From positions 12,611,357 to 12,675,356 of the forward strand of contig JABBOT010000010.1 in NCBI GenBank assembly GCA_016165875.1: a stretch of 64,000 nt of DNA. Reading direction: 5' to 3'. This DNA comes from Acanthopleura granulata. Taxonomy: Eukaryota; Mollusca; Polyplacophora; Chitonida; Chitonidae. The notes beneath the pieces are model-generated. The model did not search any database, was not told the origin of the DNA, and saw only the letters and a program-made list of their open reading frames with translations. This document shows positions 1 through 11,400 of this stretch, one piece after another. Position numbers and translations under genes: made by a program. Position 1 is the first letter of the stretch, and each line of letters begins with the position of its first letter.

Positions 1-1
1 T

Positions 2-3000
2 ACGTCAGCCTCGGAGTGTATGCGACAACACCTGACAGACTGTACAGAATTTATCGCTGACCTTCACACACTCACCAAGGTCAAGGTAATGTGGAGGACA
101 CAGACATTTGAGATGTTTGATTTTGTGAAGTTCTGGGAAATATACATCTTAGAAATTACAGTTCATTCTGTCAGATGGCATAAAGTGAAAAAAAAAAGGT
201 AAATAGCAGGGTTATTTTAGCTTTGATTACATGCTTACATTCAGTATTAGACTGTAAAAAATCAAAAAAGGTAATATAGAATGCATGCTTTCTAGAAAAC
301 CAGCTGTATGCATGTTATGTGATCTGTTCAGTAATTCATTATGCTTGTAAGATGTGATGGTATATACATTGTAATTATCGAATTATGGATTGTAGAATAA
401 ATTAATTCTAATTAATTGCTTAAAATTGTTGAATTTAGATCATTAATTATGAATTTACATTTTGAAGATGTCAGCTGCATGGATTTGCTTGCTGTCTGAA
501 ATTGCAAGATTTAAGATCAAACTTGTTGCAGAAATGAGCCAATACTGATTACATACGTGTGATTCTGTTGACAGAGTATTATGAAAGGAGGGAGCAGCAG
601 CCTGAATGAAGACACCTTGGGGAGTCAGCTGAAGGCTGCCTTGGCTCAGTACATAGCCCTGGAGATCAGCAAGGGCAATGGCAGAGACAGCCGTGCCATC
701 ACTCGTTACCTCCCCTGGCTCTACCATCCCCCATCAGCCATGCAGCAAGGGTGAGCGCTACACTCGACCATGTTACCAAATCATACCCCTCAGGTCTTAT
801 TCCTGTGCATTTCAACCATGAGTGGAATAGATGTAGGCATAAATTTGAAGAAATACTTTAGACCTTTGGCTCTGTGTATTGTCTCCTGTTTACCTGTCTC
901 CCTGGATTAAAGCCTAAGTGTTCCTTGTGTTTTCAGGACGAAGGAGTTCATTGACTGCGTGGGTCACATCCGTTTGCTATCCTGGCTGCTGATTGGCTCC
1001 CTGACCCACACAGCCCTGACAGATGGCACCGCCCCCGTGGTCTGTCAGCCAATCCCAATGGAGGCCAGCAATCAGATAGCTGACCATGTCATGGTGATCA
1101 TGACAGGCTTTGCTGAACAATCTAAGGTAAATAAGCCATTTATCGACCTGAAAACATAAAGTCAGCATGAAATTACGCGATGCCAAATCATACCTAAGAG
1201 AGAGATTCCCATGTTAACAGGTATACTCATGTTCACGTGTCAGTCCTATCATGTTGAAGACAATTACAGTTGAGAAGTAGAATTTACCTTTACCTGAACT
1301 GCATCTCTTTATCTAGCATAGTTATATACTGTCCAGTGTGATGTGGCAAAATGTCTCATTCAGCTGCAGCATGAAGTCGAGGGGTTTGTAAGTTTACCTG
1401 GTGAAATGCAGTCATGTGCTGCGGGCACTGTGGGTCTCCTCCGCCCATAAAATTGACTGCCCTTCTGAAAAGGACAAACTCCCGAGTGCAGCATTAAACA
1501 CCAATCAAAGTAATGAATAAATGAAATTATCCTGAGCTGTCTTTGTGTTGTATTGTATTGTAAGTACAAGTATATACTTGTTGCTCTGCATCTGAGTCTG
1601 TTGCTGACCACTTTGTGCTACTGTTACAGGCCTCTGTTCCTCACATGTCCTCACTCTTCCATGCCTTTATCCTCTGTCAGGTAGGTGTATTTGTGAAACA
1701 GATGGAGAGACTCACCTTTCACATTGACCCAACATTACCAATAGTAAATTCCTCGCTCCTTCACAGGATTTGTGTATGATTTACAGATAGATAAATGTAT
1801 GCACATGTAGCTTTCTGTTCTTTGATAGTTAGCAAAGGCCATAATTTTGATGCCTGTCTTGGGGCAAATGATTGATATTTATCAAAGCTGTCATCTATTG
1901 TCTTCTTTCTTGTTACTGCATTGCATTTTTTACCCTTGACATTTGCAGAGATAAAAGTTTTCAGGGTATATCTGGAATTGGAGATTTTGCTTTTTTTTTT
2001 TTTTTAACAAAATTACAAAATTTTAATTCTGTGAGAAATTATAGAAAGTTTTCAGATAGTTCAGCTATTTACAGATTTTCAGCAGTTTGCCACTTTCATC
2101 TCTGAATGTATATAGTGACCGTGCATGTTTTCTGTATTGTGTTACAGCTCTGGACTATGTACTGTGAGTCAGCAGCCACCATGCACTCAGCAGGAAGTGA
2201 GTCTCACATCACTGCCTCCAGCACCATCATGGATTTCTGGGCACGGGTTACCCCAGGGGTACTCCAGCTCCTCTCCCACTCCAAAGTGGTAAGTCTGCAC
2301 TGTCTTACCTGCCAAGTGAAGTCTGTTTTGATCATCTGCACCGTCAAAACCGCCCTCTGTGTTATATTGTAACTTTTCAACCTTGTTGCATGCAAAAAGG
2401 TAACTTTGGATTCAGTTCATGCACTGTGGTAATTTGAATTTGGAAGAGAAATGTATTGCTTGGTTGACAATGTCCAAGACTGTAAAACAGAGTAAAATAT
2501 CCTCCTCAACTGAAAAGGAGACCAATGTTTGCTTTGCAACTAAGTGCAAAATTGTTAATCTCAATTAAAAAGGCTGGATTTAAAGGTTGCCACCGATACA
2601 TGCTGTAAATTTGTCATGAAAAGGTCAGTTGTGCCATCCCTTTAGCTATATATTGTCTTAAGCAGAATTGTAAAACAAAAAGCATAACAATCTGGAAAAA
2701 TAGAAATGTGCAACCATTTAATTTTTGTTTGGAAATCTTTATATATAACCATGAACAATTTCGAATAGGTGGACCACTCCAACCTTAAAAAGCAAGGTGA
2801 AAAGTGTGAGAATGGATTTCTTTCTTAACCTTTCGGTGCGGCATTCCTGAAAGTTTTATCAAAATCTTTTCATTTTGATTCGCTATGTAAAGGACAAATA
2901 ATGCATTTTTGTGAAGACCTGAGGAAACAACCAGAATACAATTCAAGTAATGCGAAACCTTGCATCAGTACATTTGTTTATTTATTTAATTGATGTTTTA

Positions 3001-6000
3001 CACCGTACTCAAGAATATTTCACATATATGACGGCAGCCAGCACTACGGTGGGAGGAAACCGGGCAGAGCCCGAGGGAGACCCATGATCACCCACAGGTT
3101 ACTGGCTTACCTTCCCACATATGGCCACTGAGGAAGCCAGCATGAGCTGGACTTGAACTCACAGCGACCACATCAGTACATGAAATGTCTTTAAAATGAT
3201 ACAGCTGACATGTGGACATAAGTCTTTCTGATAACAATCTTGTTCGAAACCTCAAATCTTGTTCTATAGCTCAACAAATAGATGTAGTTTTCCATCTGCT
3301 AGAGTAATCTTCACAATTTTACTAATGTTTATTAATGTTCCAGATTTTAAGCAGAGTTACAGAACAGTTATAAAAATGCTCAAAGCAAAATACATCAATA
3401 AATAGTCTAAATTTTATTTGCTCAATTTTAAAAGTGAGGATAACATATATTTTATGAACATGGATAGAGTTGAAATTGGAGGTTTTGATATTACAGGAAG
3501 TCGGCGATGGAAGAAAACAAGTGGTGTCAGTAAGTGTGGATCTGATTTGGATCTACAACTCAGTATTACTCTCTTTGTTGGCTGAACTTTCTGTTTATTT
3601 AGGCTGTAACTTGTTTTCAGAATGTTTGTAAATCGCACATTATTCAGTGTGTGTTTAATTTAATTAAAAATCCCTGTATGGCACTGATTTTGTTTATATA
3701 TTGTAATACTGTACAATGGTAGAAATCACAACTGCTTTAATATACACCTGTGTGACACTGGATGTCAAGTGCATCTGTTTCACATTTTAGTTCATGTATC
3801 AGACACTCTCTTATTTTTCAGTGATACATATGTATGTGTATATATATGTAGTTTCATGTGACCTTTATTTCTTATAGGTTTATCTTATTTATTTACAGCT
3901 GTAATATTACTTATGCTTGGTTATTCTCTGTTCATTTTGAATATCAATATTTGTTTGTCATAGAAGACTAACTGTTGTGAAAATTGGTTGTGTTAATGAT
4001 TATGAGGTATGTAGGCTTTTGGAAGATCTGGTCTGATCATGTATGTTGATGTCCTAGAAACCTTGCTGGCCGGCCCATTGACCTGTCTTATTGCTAAAGA
4101 TTGGCGCATTGGCTGCTCTGCTCTAAGATCACTTGTTCAATCCTGCCATGGCTCTCTTGGTTACACTTCGCACAGACAGGTTCTGTCAGTTTTCAGTGGT
4201 TGACTTCATTCCCTGTTCATAGTGTTTTGATCTTATCTCGAACAGTGTATGTGGTTGAAATATTGTCATTTTTTTTGTATCATACCCCACGTAAGCCTGA
4301 GATTACCATATTGAATGACCGGGAGCGACCTATGCAAACATAGGGCTGATGTGGGCTATGATATGAAAATGCCAGTATCTTAACCCTTTTGTCATACTTG
4401 TTTTTACTGGTGTGCTATAGAGTCCACATAGTGTGGAGAAAATAGAGAAGCAAAGTGTATGTGCATGTATATGTATGTGATGTATTTAACAAAAGTGCAT
4501 GTAGTGGTGGGCTATAAACTGAGAATATTCAGTAGTGGATAATGTTATCAACGCAATAAATCACTGTTCAAGTCAAATATGTTGGACCAGGCAGTGAACC
4601 ACACACGCTCTAGCTCAGCTGTAGTTGTCTGCCTTTTGTCCAGCAGTCCACTGCAACATGTCTTACCTTTTCTGATCAGGCACAAAGATACTTTCATAAA
4701 CTGATCATTAAATAGAAGCATAATGCCCAAATGAATGTGCAGGATACATTCTTCACCCATCCTTCAGAAGAATGGAGAAGTTACATTTTATTGTATGAAA
4801 AGCTTCGCATAATTATTTGTGACAGTCACTTCTCTTTGACCTGTAGAGAGGTCATTTGACACTATCAATAGTCAGCACGCGTGTGTATGTGCTATTTATG
4901 TATATAAGATGTAGAATTTGAGTACAGTAGATGCACCTGTGTGCCACATGCTCTGCAGATTAGCTGATACGGAATGAAGGGGGCATTGTGTAGACAAAAG
5001 AATTACTTTTATTTGGAGAAATTAACTTGTGAACAATAAATTTGGAAATTCCATACTGTAAGGTGTTTGTCAGCATGACACTTCCATAACGCACCTCATT
5101 CAGGTTTTTAACCATCTTATGAGACAGAGGACCAGTTAAGTTCACTAAAGGCCAGTTGACTACATGTAGACTACTATGTGTATTAATCTTTGTCCACAAG
5201 CGTGCATCTACAGCAAAGATAGAAACCGCATAACAGATGTTAAAAGTAAATAAGACCGCAATACTTAAGTTTATTTACGTGGCGTACCAATCTGGCCAAA
5301 TCAACAATTAATGTATGGTTCATTCTCCACTAATTGTGCACATAGGTTTGAGAGCACACCAAGGTGGCCAAATATTGAAATAAATGCTGTTGAACATACC
5401 ATCCTTGTGTGCACCATGAATAACAACTTCTAAGTTAATAGTCATACCAATATGTCTGCCCTTAATCTATTTGTTGTACCCAAAATCAGCCAAAATCAGC
5501 CAAAATGAGCTGTCTTCAGCATGTGGGCATAAGTACTAAGTTGCAAATAGTTATTGCTGAGGATGTAATCATGAGATTTTTGCCATTGTTCAATAGCCTA
5601 TGCCTAAGTAAGGCTGTCCTGGATTTGTATGACAGCTGTGTGGGTTGATAATGTCTGCAATACTATTGAACACACAGAATTTTTGGCCATGCCTTTGGCT
5701 GAATTAATTAAGCAGACAAGATTTTATCTTTTTTTTGATTATGTACCTAGAAGCAGTAACTGAAATACCTGTAATGAAAAAAAACTTTAGATTTCAGACA
5801 GATACATTACCAGAGAAGGACCTGAATACATAATAAGAAGACACCGAGACATATTGAGGATGTAATCGGTGAAATAGCACTTGGTTGACGAGATACGTTG
5901 CGAAAAGATATGTTACTACTGATTCACGCGTGTCCTAGATATTCAGATTTGCAGATTTTTGAATGTCGTGTTCTGACGTCATTGATGTGATTTCATCAAG

Positions 6001-9000
6001 CCAAGCTTCTTCCCGGTCAGAAGCTACACGCACATCTTTTGTGAAGTAGTAAACAAAAGTGTAATCCTCTTAACAAAATGTATGCATTGTTGTAATATAA
6101 CTTCAGGGCTTGAGGTATTTTATGAAGATAATAGAATGTGTTTGTGTTTTAAAGAGAAAATGATAAAATGAAGCAATATGTAGGGTTCTCCTCTGTCTTC
6201 TCTACATGTTGTGTTCGACAAATGCATGGTAATGTATCTGCTGCATCTTGGTAACGTATCTGTGGGATTGCAGTTTCCTGGTACAGTGCAAAGCGCCTGA
6301 CACGTATTCACTTGGGGTATATATTTTTTATGCAGGGCTTTTCAAACTATATATAGATACGTGTACTAGGACAGCGAATGTTATCATTTTAGGTTTGCTA
6401 TGCCTAAAACTAGAGCCGAAATTCAAAAGGCTTACAGTGAGCGGAAGAAGTAAAATAACCCTTCTTATCTCAAGACAGAAACAGAAACTGAGCGTCAAAT
6501 GAAGTACGGAGTACCTGGTCAGTCAATGCCAAAACAGAAACTGAAAGAGCAACGTCAAAAAAACATAGGCTACTGCGTAAAATATCGCCTGAAAAAATCC
6601 AGGGAAAAGAGTAACCAGGATTGTGCAGAACCGCTGTCATAGTCGATTGTTTCCCCGGTTTGCAAGTCTGACGATGTCAGCAGTTCGTGTGATATGTCGT
6701 CTACTAGCACCGCCACCCCTATGACCCGGTCGTGTCAGGCTAATCGACTCAGTGTAAGGCTACCTTTCCATGCGAGATCACCACTTCGTAAAAGATCAAA
6801 GGTTCGGGAAAAGGCCGAAGTGGAGATCCAAAAGCTGACTACTAGACTGAAGGCCAAACCCAAGAGAGCATATCATTTTTAGAGACGTTTCGAGAGACTG
6901 TTGCCAGAAACTCATGCAAGTGGTCAAACTTCAAATCCGGATGAAGTCAAATTCCAAAACCGTTCAAGGTCTACGAAATGATGGAGTTAGTCCCCCCGCA
7001 TACCACTTTTCATGATGAGACGACTTCAGCTAGAAAATGCCCTGTTGTCTGAAATGCTTTCTTCTTTCAGACACAACTCGTCCCAGAAAATACAAGTCAA
7101 TAATTAGTCAAGTCATCAGCGAAAGTATGATCCAGAAATACCATTTCATTTCTCATTTGAATGAAGAGGTGGGGGCGTCTCGTCGCCGTTCAAAGCTCTC
7201 CAAAGGCACTGACGATAATAAAACGCAGCAAACTATCCAATGTAAAATCACAGTTGATCAAGATGTTATTGCCTGCTTTGAGGAAGATGACGTCAGTAGA
7301 TGTTTGCCAGGAAAAAAATGACTGCGCAAAAGCAGATAGGCAGAAAAAGCAAGTGCATATCCTGAATTATTACTTATATTACTTGAGAAATCTGCATGAG
7401 AAATTCTGCATGGAGAACCCATTTATTAAACTGTCTTTCTCAGCCTTCTGCGAGTTAAGTTCATCAAATGTTTGCTTAATAGCACTCTTGTCCAAAAATA
7501 AATGCCTGTGCTCAAAACATCAGACCATGGTGCTCAAACTGAAATGTCTTATATCTCTGGTAATTAATATCTCTGAAGTGATAGATTGAGAAATGCTTGG
7601 TAGGTTCATATGTAAAGACCAGATGGTAGAGATGCTGGCCCTCATCAAACCAAATGACAGTATTGACTATGATGAGTGGAGGTGTACTGAGGTTGGTGGG
7701 AAAAAGAAAATGAGAATCATGAAATTGACAGAAACCGGAAGAGACTTTGTTGGAATTGTTGTAGAAAAATATCAGAACTTTTTGGATCACATAAATCGCA
7801 TGGGAATGCAGTACAGGGCTTTGCGCCAACCTGAACAGGAACTGCCCCAAAGCCGTGCAATCATTCAAATGGACTTTGCCGAGAATTTTCTGTGTCAAAC
7901 CATGCATGAACTACAGTCGGCATATTGGAACGCAACAGCAGCGACAGTCCACCCTGTTGTCATTTACCACAGGAAGGATTCTGGGACAGTGCTACATAAC
8001 AACCTTGTTTTTGTCCCTGATGTTAATCAACCTAACTCAACAGAGGTTTATGCCATCTTAACCAGTTTGATTCCTGAGATGAAGGCCATGAAACCGAATC
8101 TTACAACAATTCACTACAGGACACACAGCCCATCTTCTAAATACCAAAACCAGTTCATTTTCTGTGTCGTTGCTCACCATACAGAGCTGTTCAACGCTGA
8201 TGCTCGCTGGAATTATTTTGAAGCTGGGCACAGCAAGGTGCCCTGTGACAGCATTGGTGGTACCTGCAAGGGAATGGCTGCCCAGGCTGTTAAACAATGA
8301 AAAGCTACGATTCAAGATGGGCGCAGCTTCTATAAATGGGCATCAGAAAATGAACAATGTATCCAATACTTCTCCTATACAGAGCATGAATGTGAATCTG
8401 CTGCTGAAAGCCTTTCTTCTATGGGCACGAAACCAATTCTAGGCACAATGAAGCTCCATGCTATCCAGTCAGCTGGAGACAGCAAACTCCATGTTCGTGG
8501 GACAGCTTGCTACTGTTCAGCATGCCTGAACTGGGATCGGCTGTGTAATAGGAGGATAGAACATGCCTAGTATTCTACCGAGGGGGAAAGAGAAGATTGT
8601 GACGTTCTGTTGAAAGGCGAAAACCAAGATCCATTTTCGGGGGCCATACCAGAGAAAAGGGATCGGGCTTCTTTCATTCCAAGGGCAAACCAAATGGTAG
8701 CGGCTGTGTACGATAGTGACTCGTATATCGGGAAAGCAATAGAGGTTGATGTCAGTGATCATGATGTCTTGACATCATTCATGTCAAAGCATATTATTCG
8801 AGGCAAACTCCATCTGCAATGGTCATCACAACCAGTGGTTCCATTTAGTGAAATCCTGATTTAGTGATGGAACCTGTAGCGGTAAGACGATCAGTTTGCT
8901 ACTACTCGCTGTCAGATGTGTCAGATGTGGACATCATCGCACAGATTATGCTGGAAAAACAGTTGGTGCACTAAAACACAGACACGTTACCATCATCATT

Positions 9001-11111
9001 TTTATTACCATAATGTGTTCATACTATATCTTTCTCTTTGTAAATTCTATGTACCGTAAGGAAAACTCATTTGCCATTCACGCGATTGATACAATTTGTG
9101 TATTGAAAGAGGAGGTCAAACAGTGCCGTAGTTGTAACCAACCCAACATAGGACAGGAACGTGGCTTATTCACCAGTATCACATTATAAGTGATACGCAG
9201 AATGTCGAAAGCGGCGCGTTACTGAGAAACTGTCTAATGAAATAACACAGCTAGATGGTCAACTAAAGTGTAGTTTTGGTTATATCCGTTACATGCAACA
9301 GTATGAATTTATAATGAATGTAAGTTGAGCTTTATGGTCATAGTTTGAAATGTAAAATGCAGGGTGTAGATATAGGCGTTGAAGGTCACAGTGGGCCATA
9401 GAGGCCCACCCATTGGTGGATTCCGACCGTAAAGAGCCATTGTATTTCATATTAAAGGTGCTGCAGTCAGCTTTCTTTCCCCTGTTTTGTCTGTGTTGTT
9501 TTGAAACATGGTTCGGTAAGTTATCTGTTAATACAAGGAAAATTGGGTGAACTCTGTACTCAATCATAGCCCAAAGTGTTTATTACAAGGTTCAGCCATT
9601 TTAATGCCTTTTTCCTGATATAATAGGCTGTTGGAAAAATACACGAGGAAAGATTTTGATCACAGGTGTTTTTTAACATAATGTGCCTATGGAATTTTCA
9701 CACTTAGTGGAGAATGAGCCATATACACACATAGGTTGGTCATTAAGTTTCATTGAGATACTGCATTTGAAGTATAGTCATGTGTCAGGAAATAAGTACA
9801 TATATATAAATAGAGGGATTGATCTGTTTATTCAAAAAGCCAGTCTTCAGACCATAATATCACTGTTAACTAAATGTATCAGGTTATTGCTGTTTAATGT
9901 GGACAAGAACTTGTGTGGTAATTATGTGTGGGCACCTTTTGTTTTCAAAAGTCAGCAAGGACACCATGAAATCCTGTTGTCACTTTGCTTTATTTAAATT
10001 GGGGGATGGAGGAGGAGTTAGAAAAGCTGTTCCCTGCTACAGCGTTATTCAGAAAGGAGAGAGAAAATTCACCAGTTTCAGTTGAGTTTGTATACATACC
10101 AGTGCTTGTATTTTACCAAGATTCTTGCTACAAGATTTGACCTTTTGTCTTTGTAGCTGGCTGAGATGGTCAACCTTCACTTCCTTAGCCTGATGGAAGC
10201 ATTGCAGGAGTGTAACTCATTTGTACTGGCCAAGGTAAATTGTCTTCTTTACTTGTGAGGGAATCAGTGGGTTAATATGTCTACATCGTCAATCCTAAAT
10301 TTTGAAGTCATTCACAATTTAAATAAGAATACATCAAAGTGAGGAATAAATGCGTTCTTTAACAAACAGTAACATGTTTGGTATGGGCTTAATTCTGATT
10401 ATCTGGATCTTTGCTTGTATATTCCCAGCTTTTCCCCATGTGGACATCCGTCTTGTACTCCTACCATTCACAGGTAATCTATTGTCTTCCTGTTCATTTC
10501 TCATGTATAGACACTTTTCCTGGATTTCAGTGACAGTTGTATGTGGGCTCTGTCCTACAGGTGTGTCGCATTTGTGTATGATATTATATGGCACACCAGC
10601 ATACAGGTGTTCTGTCTGCAAAATTGGATTCATTGGCTTAATTATGATACACAGGTTAACTGAAACCCATGTTTTTGCATTGAATATGGAAAGCAGTGTG
10701 TTCGAGTTGATGACGGTTCCGTTACATCTATACCTAACCGCATAGCAAATTTTGCTGATGGTCAGATCCTGCTAAATTCCATAAGACAGGCCCAGTTATT
10801 CAAACAATTGTGATATAATATGAAATGTAGGTAAGTATGTGGACATCTCCATCAATATTTACAACATCCAATTTTGTTTCATTAAAAATGACAATCATGT
10901 CTTTTTTTTCCTTTTTCCTCAACACATTTAGCTTCCCGGCCACCTGCAGGTGAGGTTACAGACCTGTCAGAACTGGGAACCCACACGGAACACCAGCTGT
11001 CAGCCACCCACCACCTGTAGCATGCTACTCACCTGGCTCAAGAGGATCCAGTTCAAGCTGGGACAGATAGAGGTTCAGTCTTCAACTGCTACTCAGTTCT
11101 TCACAGTTTAA
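2..11111 (+). CDS. UNC79: UNC79 (NALCN channel complex subunit), C-terminal seven exons, partial at 5' end
   Basis: Exons: 2-85, 575-750, 937-1126, 1630-1680, 2148-2288, 10157-10234, 10932-11111 (TAA 11109-11111). All introns are GT-AG and the phases join cleanly: 0, then 2 at the 750/937 junction (GG+G gives Gly), then 0 throughout. The peptide has long non-polar and conserved-looking stretches such as GHIRLLSWLLIGSLTHTAL and LQVRLQTCQNWEP, and ends QSSTATQFFTV. I recognise these as the C-terminal part of UNC79. In the known family, UNC79 works with UNC80 and FAM155 on the NALCN sodium-leak channel that sets neuronal resting excitability; that role is inferred from family. Most of the protein lies left of the window. 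The 7868-bp intron 2289-10156 is far longer than its neighbours and holds transposon debris. The start codon is not in the window. Confidence 0.85.
1372..1527 (+). mobile_element. SINE 3' fragment in UNC79 intron
   Basis: The right end (AAACACCAATCAAAG then AATGAATAAATGA) matches the tail shared by the window's main SINE family, and the preceding CTCCTCCGCCCATAAAA block resembles its body. It has diverged and no tRNA-like head is clear. Confidence 0.5.
2974..3180 (-). mobile_element. tRNA-derived SINE in UNC79 intron
   Basis: On the + strand it reads (TTTA)n, GTTTTACACCGTACTCAAG, then GGAGGAAACCGGGCAGAG, and ends with GGACTTGAACTCACAGCGAC, whose reverse complement is a tRNA B-box-like GAGTTCAAGTCC. 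This is the same family as the fuller copies at 48016 and 60773, in minus orientation; the tRNA A-box end is lost. Confidence 0.75.
3181..6399. other. Intronic DNA, no gene seen
   Basis: AT-rich sequence inside the large UNC79 intron. A stretch near 4060-4330 looks like an old interspersed repeat, but I cannot assign it. No reading frame here has codon structure or splice signals I would support. Confidence 0.5.
6400..8864 (+). pseudogene. Decayed transposase-like (RNase H/DDE-like) gene inside UNC79 intron
   Basis: A broken reading frame on the host gene's strand. It opens with MPKTRAEIQKAYSERKK (6400) and a stop, and a basic segment follows. Near 7240-7560 comes a block containing DDVSRCLPGKK and NLHEKF, then an intact stretch 7593-8300 with IIQMDFAENF and WNYFEAGHSK. 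A frame change at about 8298 leads to a cysteine-bearing part (to about 8569). A final part, to 8864, ends VPFSEILI. I recognise this order of blocks from a repetitive, usually unnamed protein family common in marine invertebrate genomes. The acidic residues in the MDFAENF and YFEAGH blocks fit an RNase H-like transposase, but that assignment is from memory. Several stops and frameshifts show it is dead. No terminal inverted repeats were found. Confidence 0.6.
8865..10156. other. Intronic DNA downstream of transposon relic
   Basis: The stretch 8896-9189 encodes cysteine pairs (CVRC, CRSC) and may belong to the same dead element; the rest is AT-rich intron up to the acceptor at 10156. No separate gene is supported. 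Confidence 0.4.
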
Positions 11112-11400
11112 TTGTTATGCTATCAGCTTTAACCGCTACTCAGCTCTTTAGAATTCAGGTGGCAGGCTACCATGGCAGGGTTAAGAAATCCAGTTCAAGC
11201 TGGGACAGATTTGGATTCAGTCTTCAACTGCTACTCAGTTCTTCACAGTTTAATTGTTATGCTAGCTTATGAGAGAGAGCCCTACAGTCTTCTTGTTATG
11301 CTATCAGCTTTAACTGCTACTCAGTTCTTCACAGTTTAATTGTTATGCTAGCTTATGAGAGAGAGCCCTACAGTCTTCAGCTGTTCCGTAGTTGTTCAGT
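11046..11400 (+). repeat. Tandem copies of the UNC79 coding end and proximal 3' UTR
   Basis: The last codons plus the following UTR (ATCCAGTTCAAGCTGGGACA through the stop to TTAATTGTTATGCTA) start at 11046 and recur at 11188, a period of 142 bp. A shorter third copy of the stop region starts at about 11311, together with a second copy of CTTATGAGAGAGAGCCCTAC. Copies differ by small changes, so this is not a simple read error. Only the first copy is in frame with the upstream exon. Confidence 0.85.
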
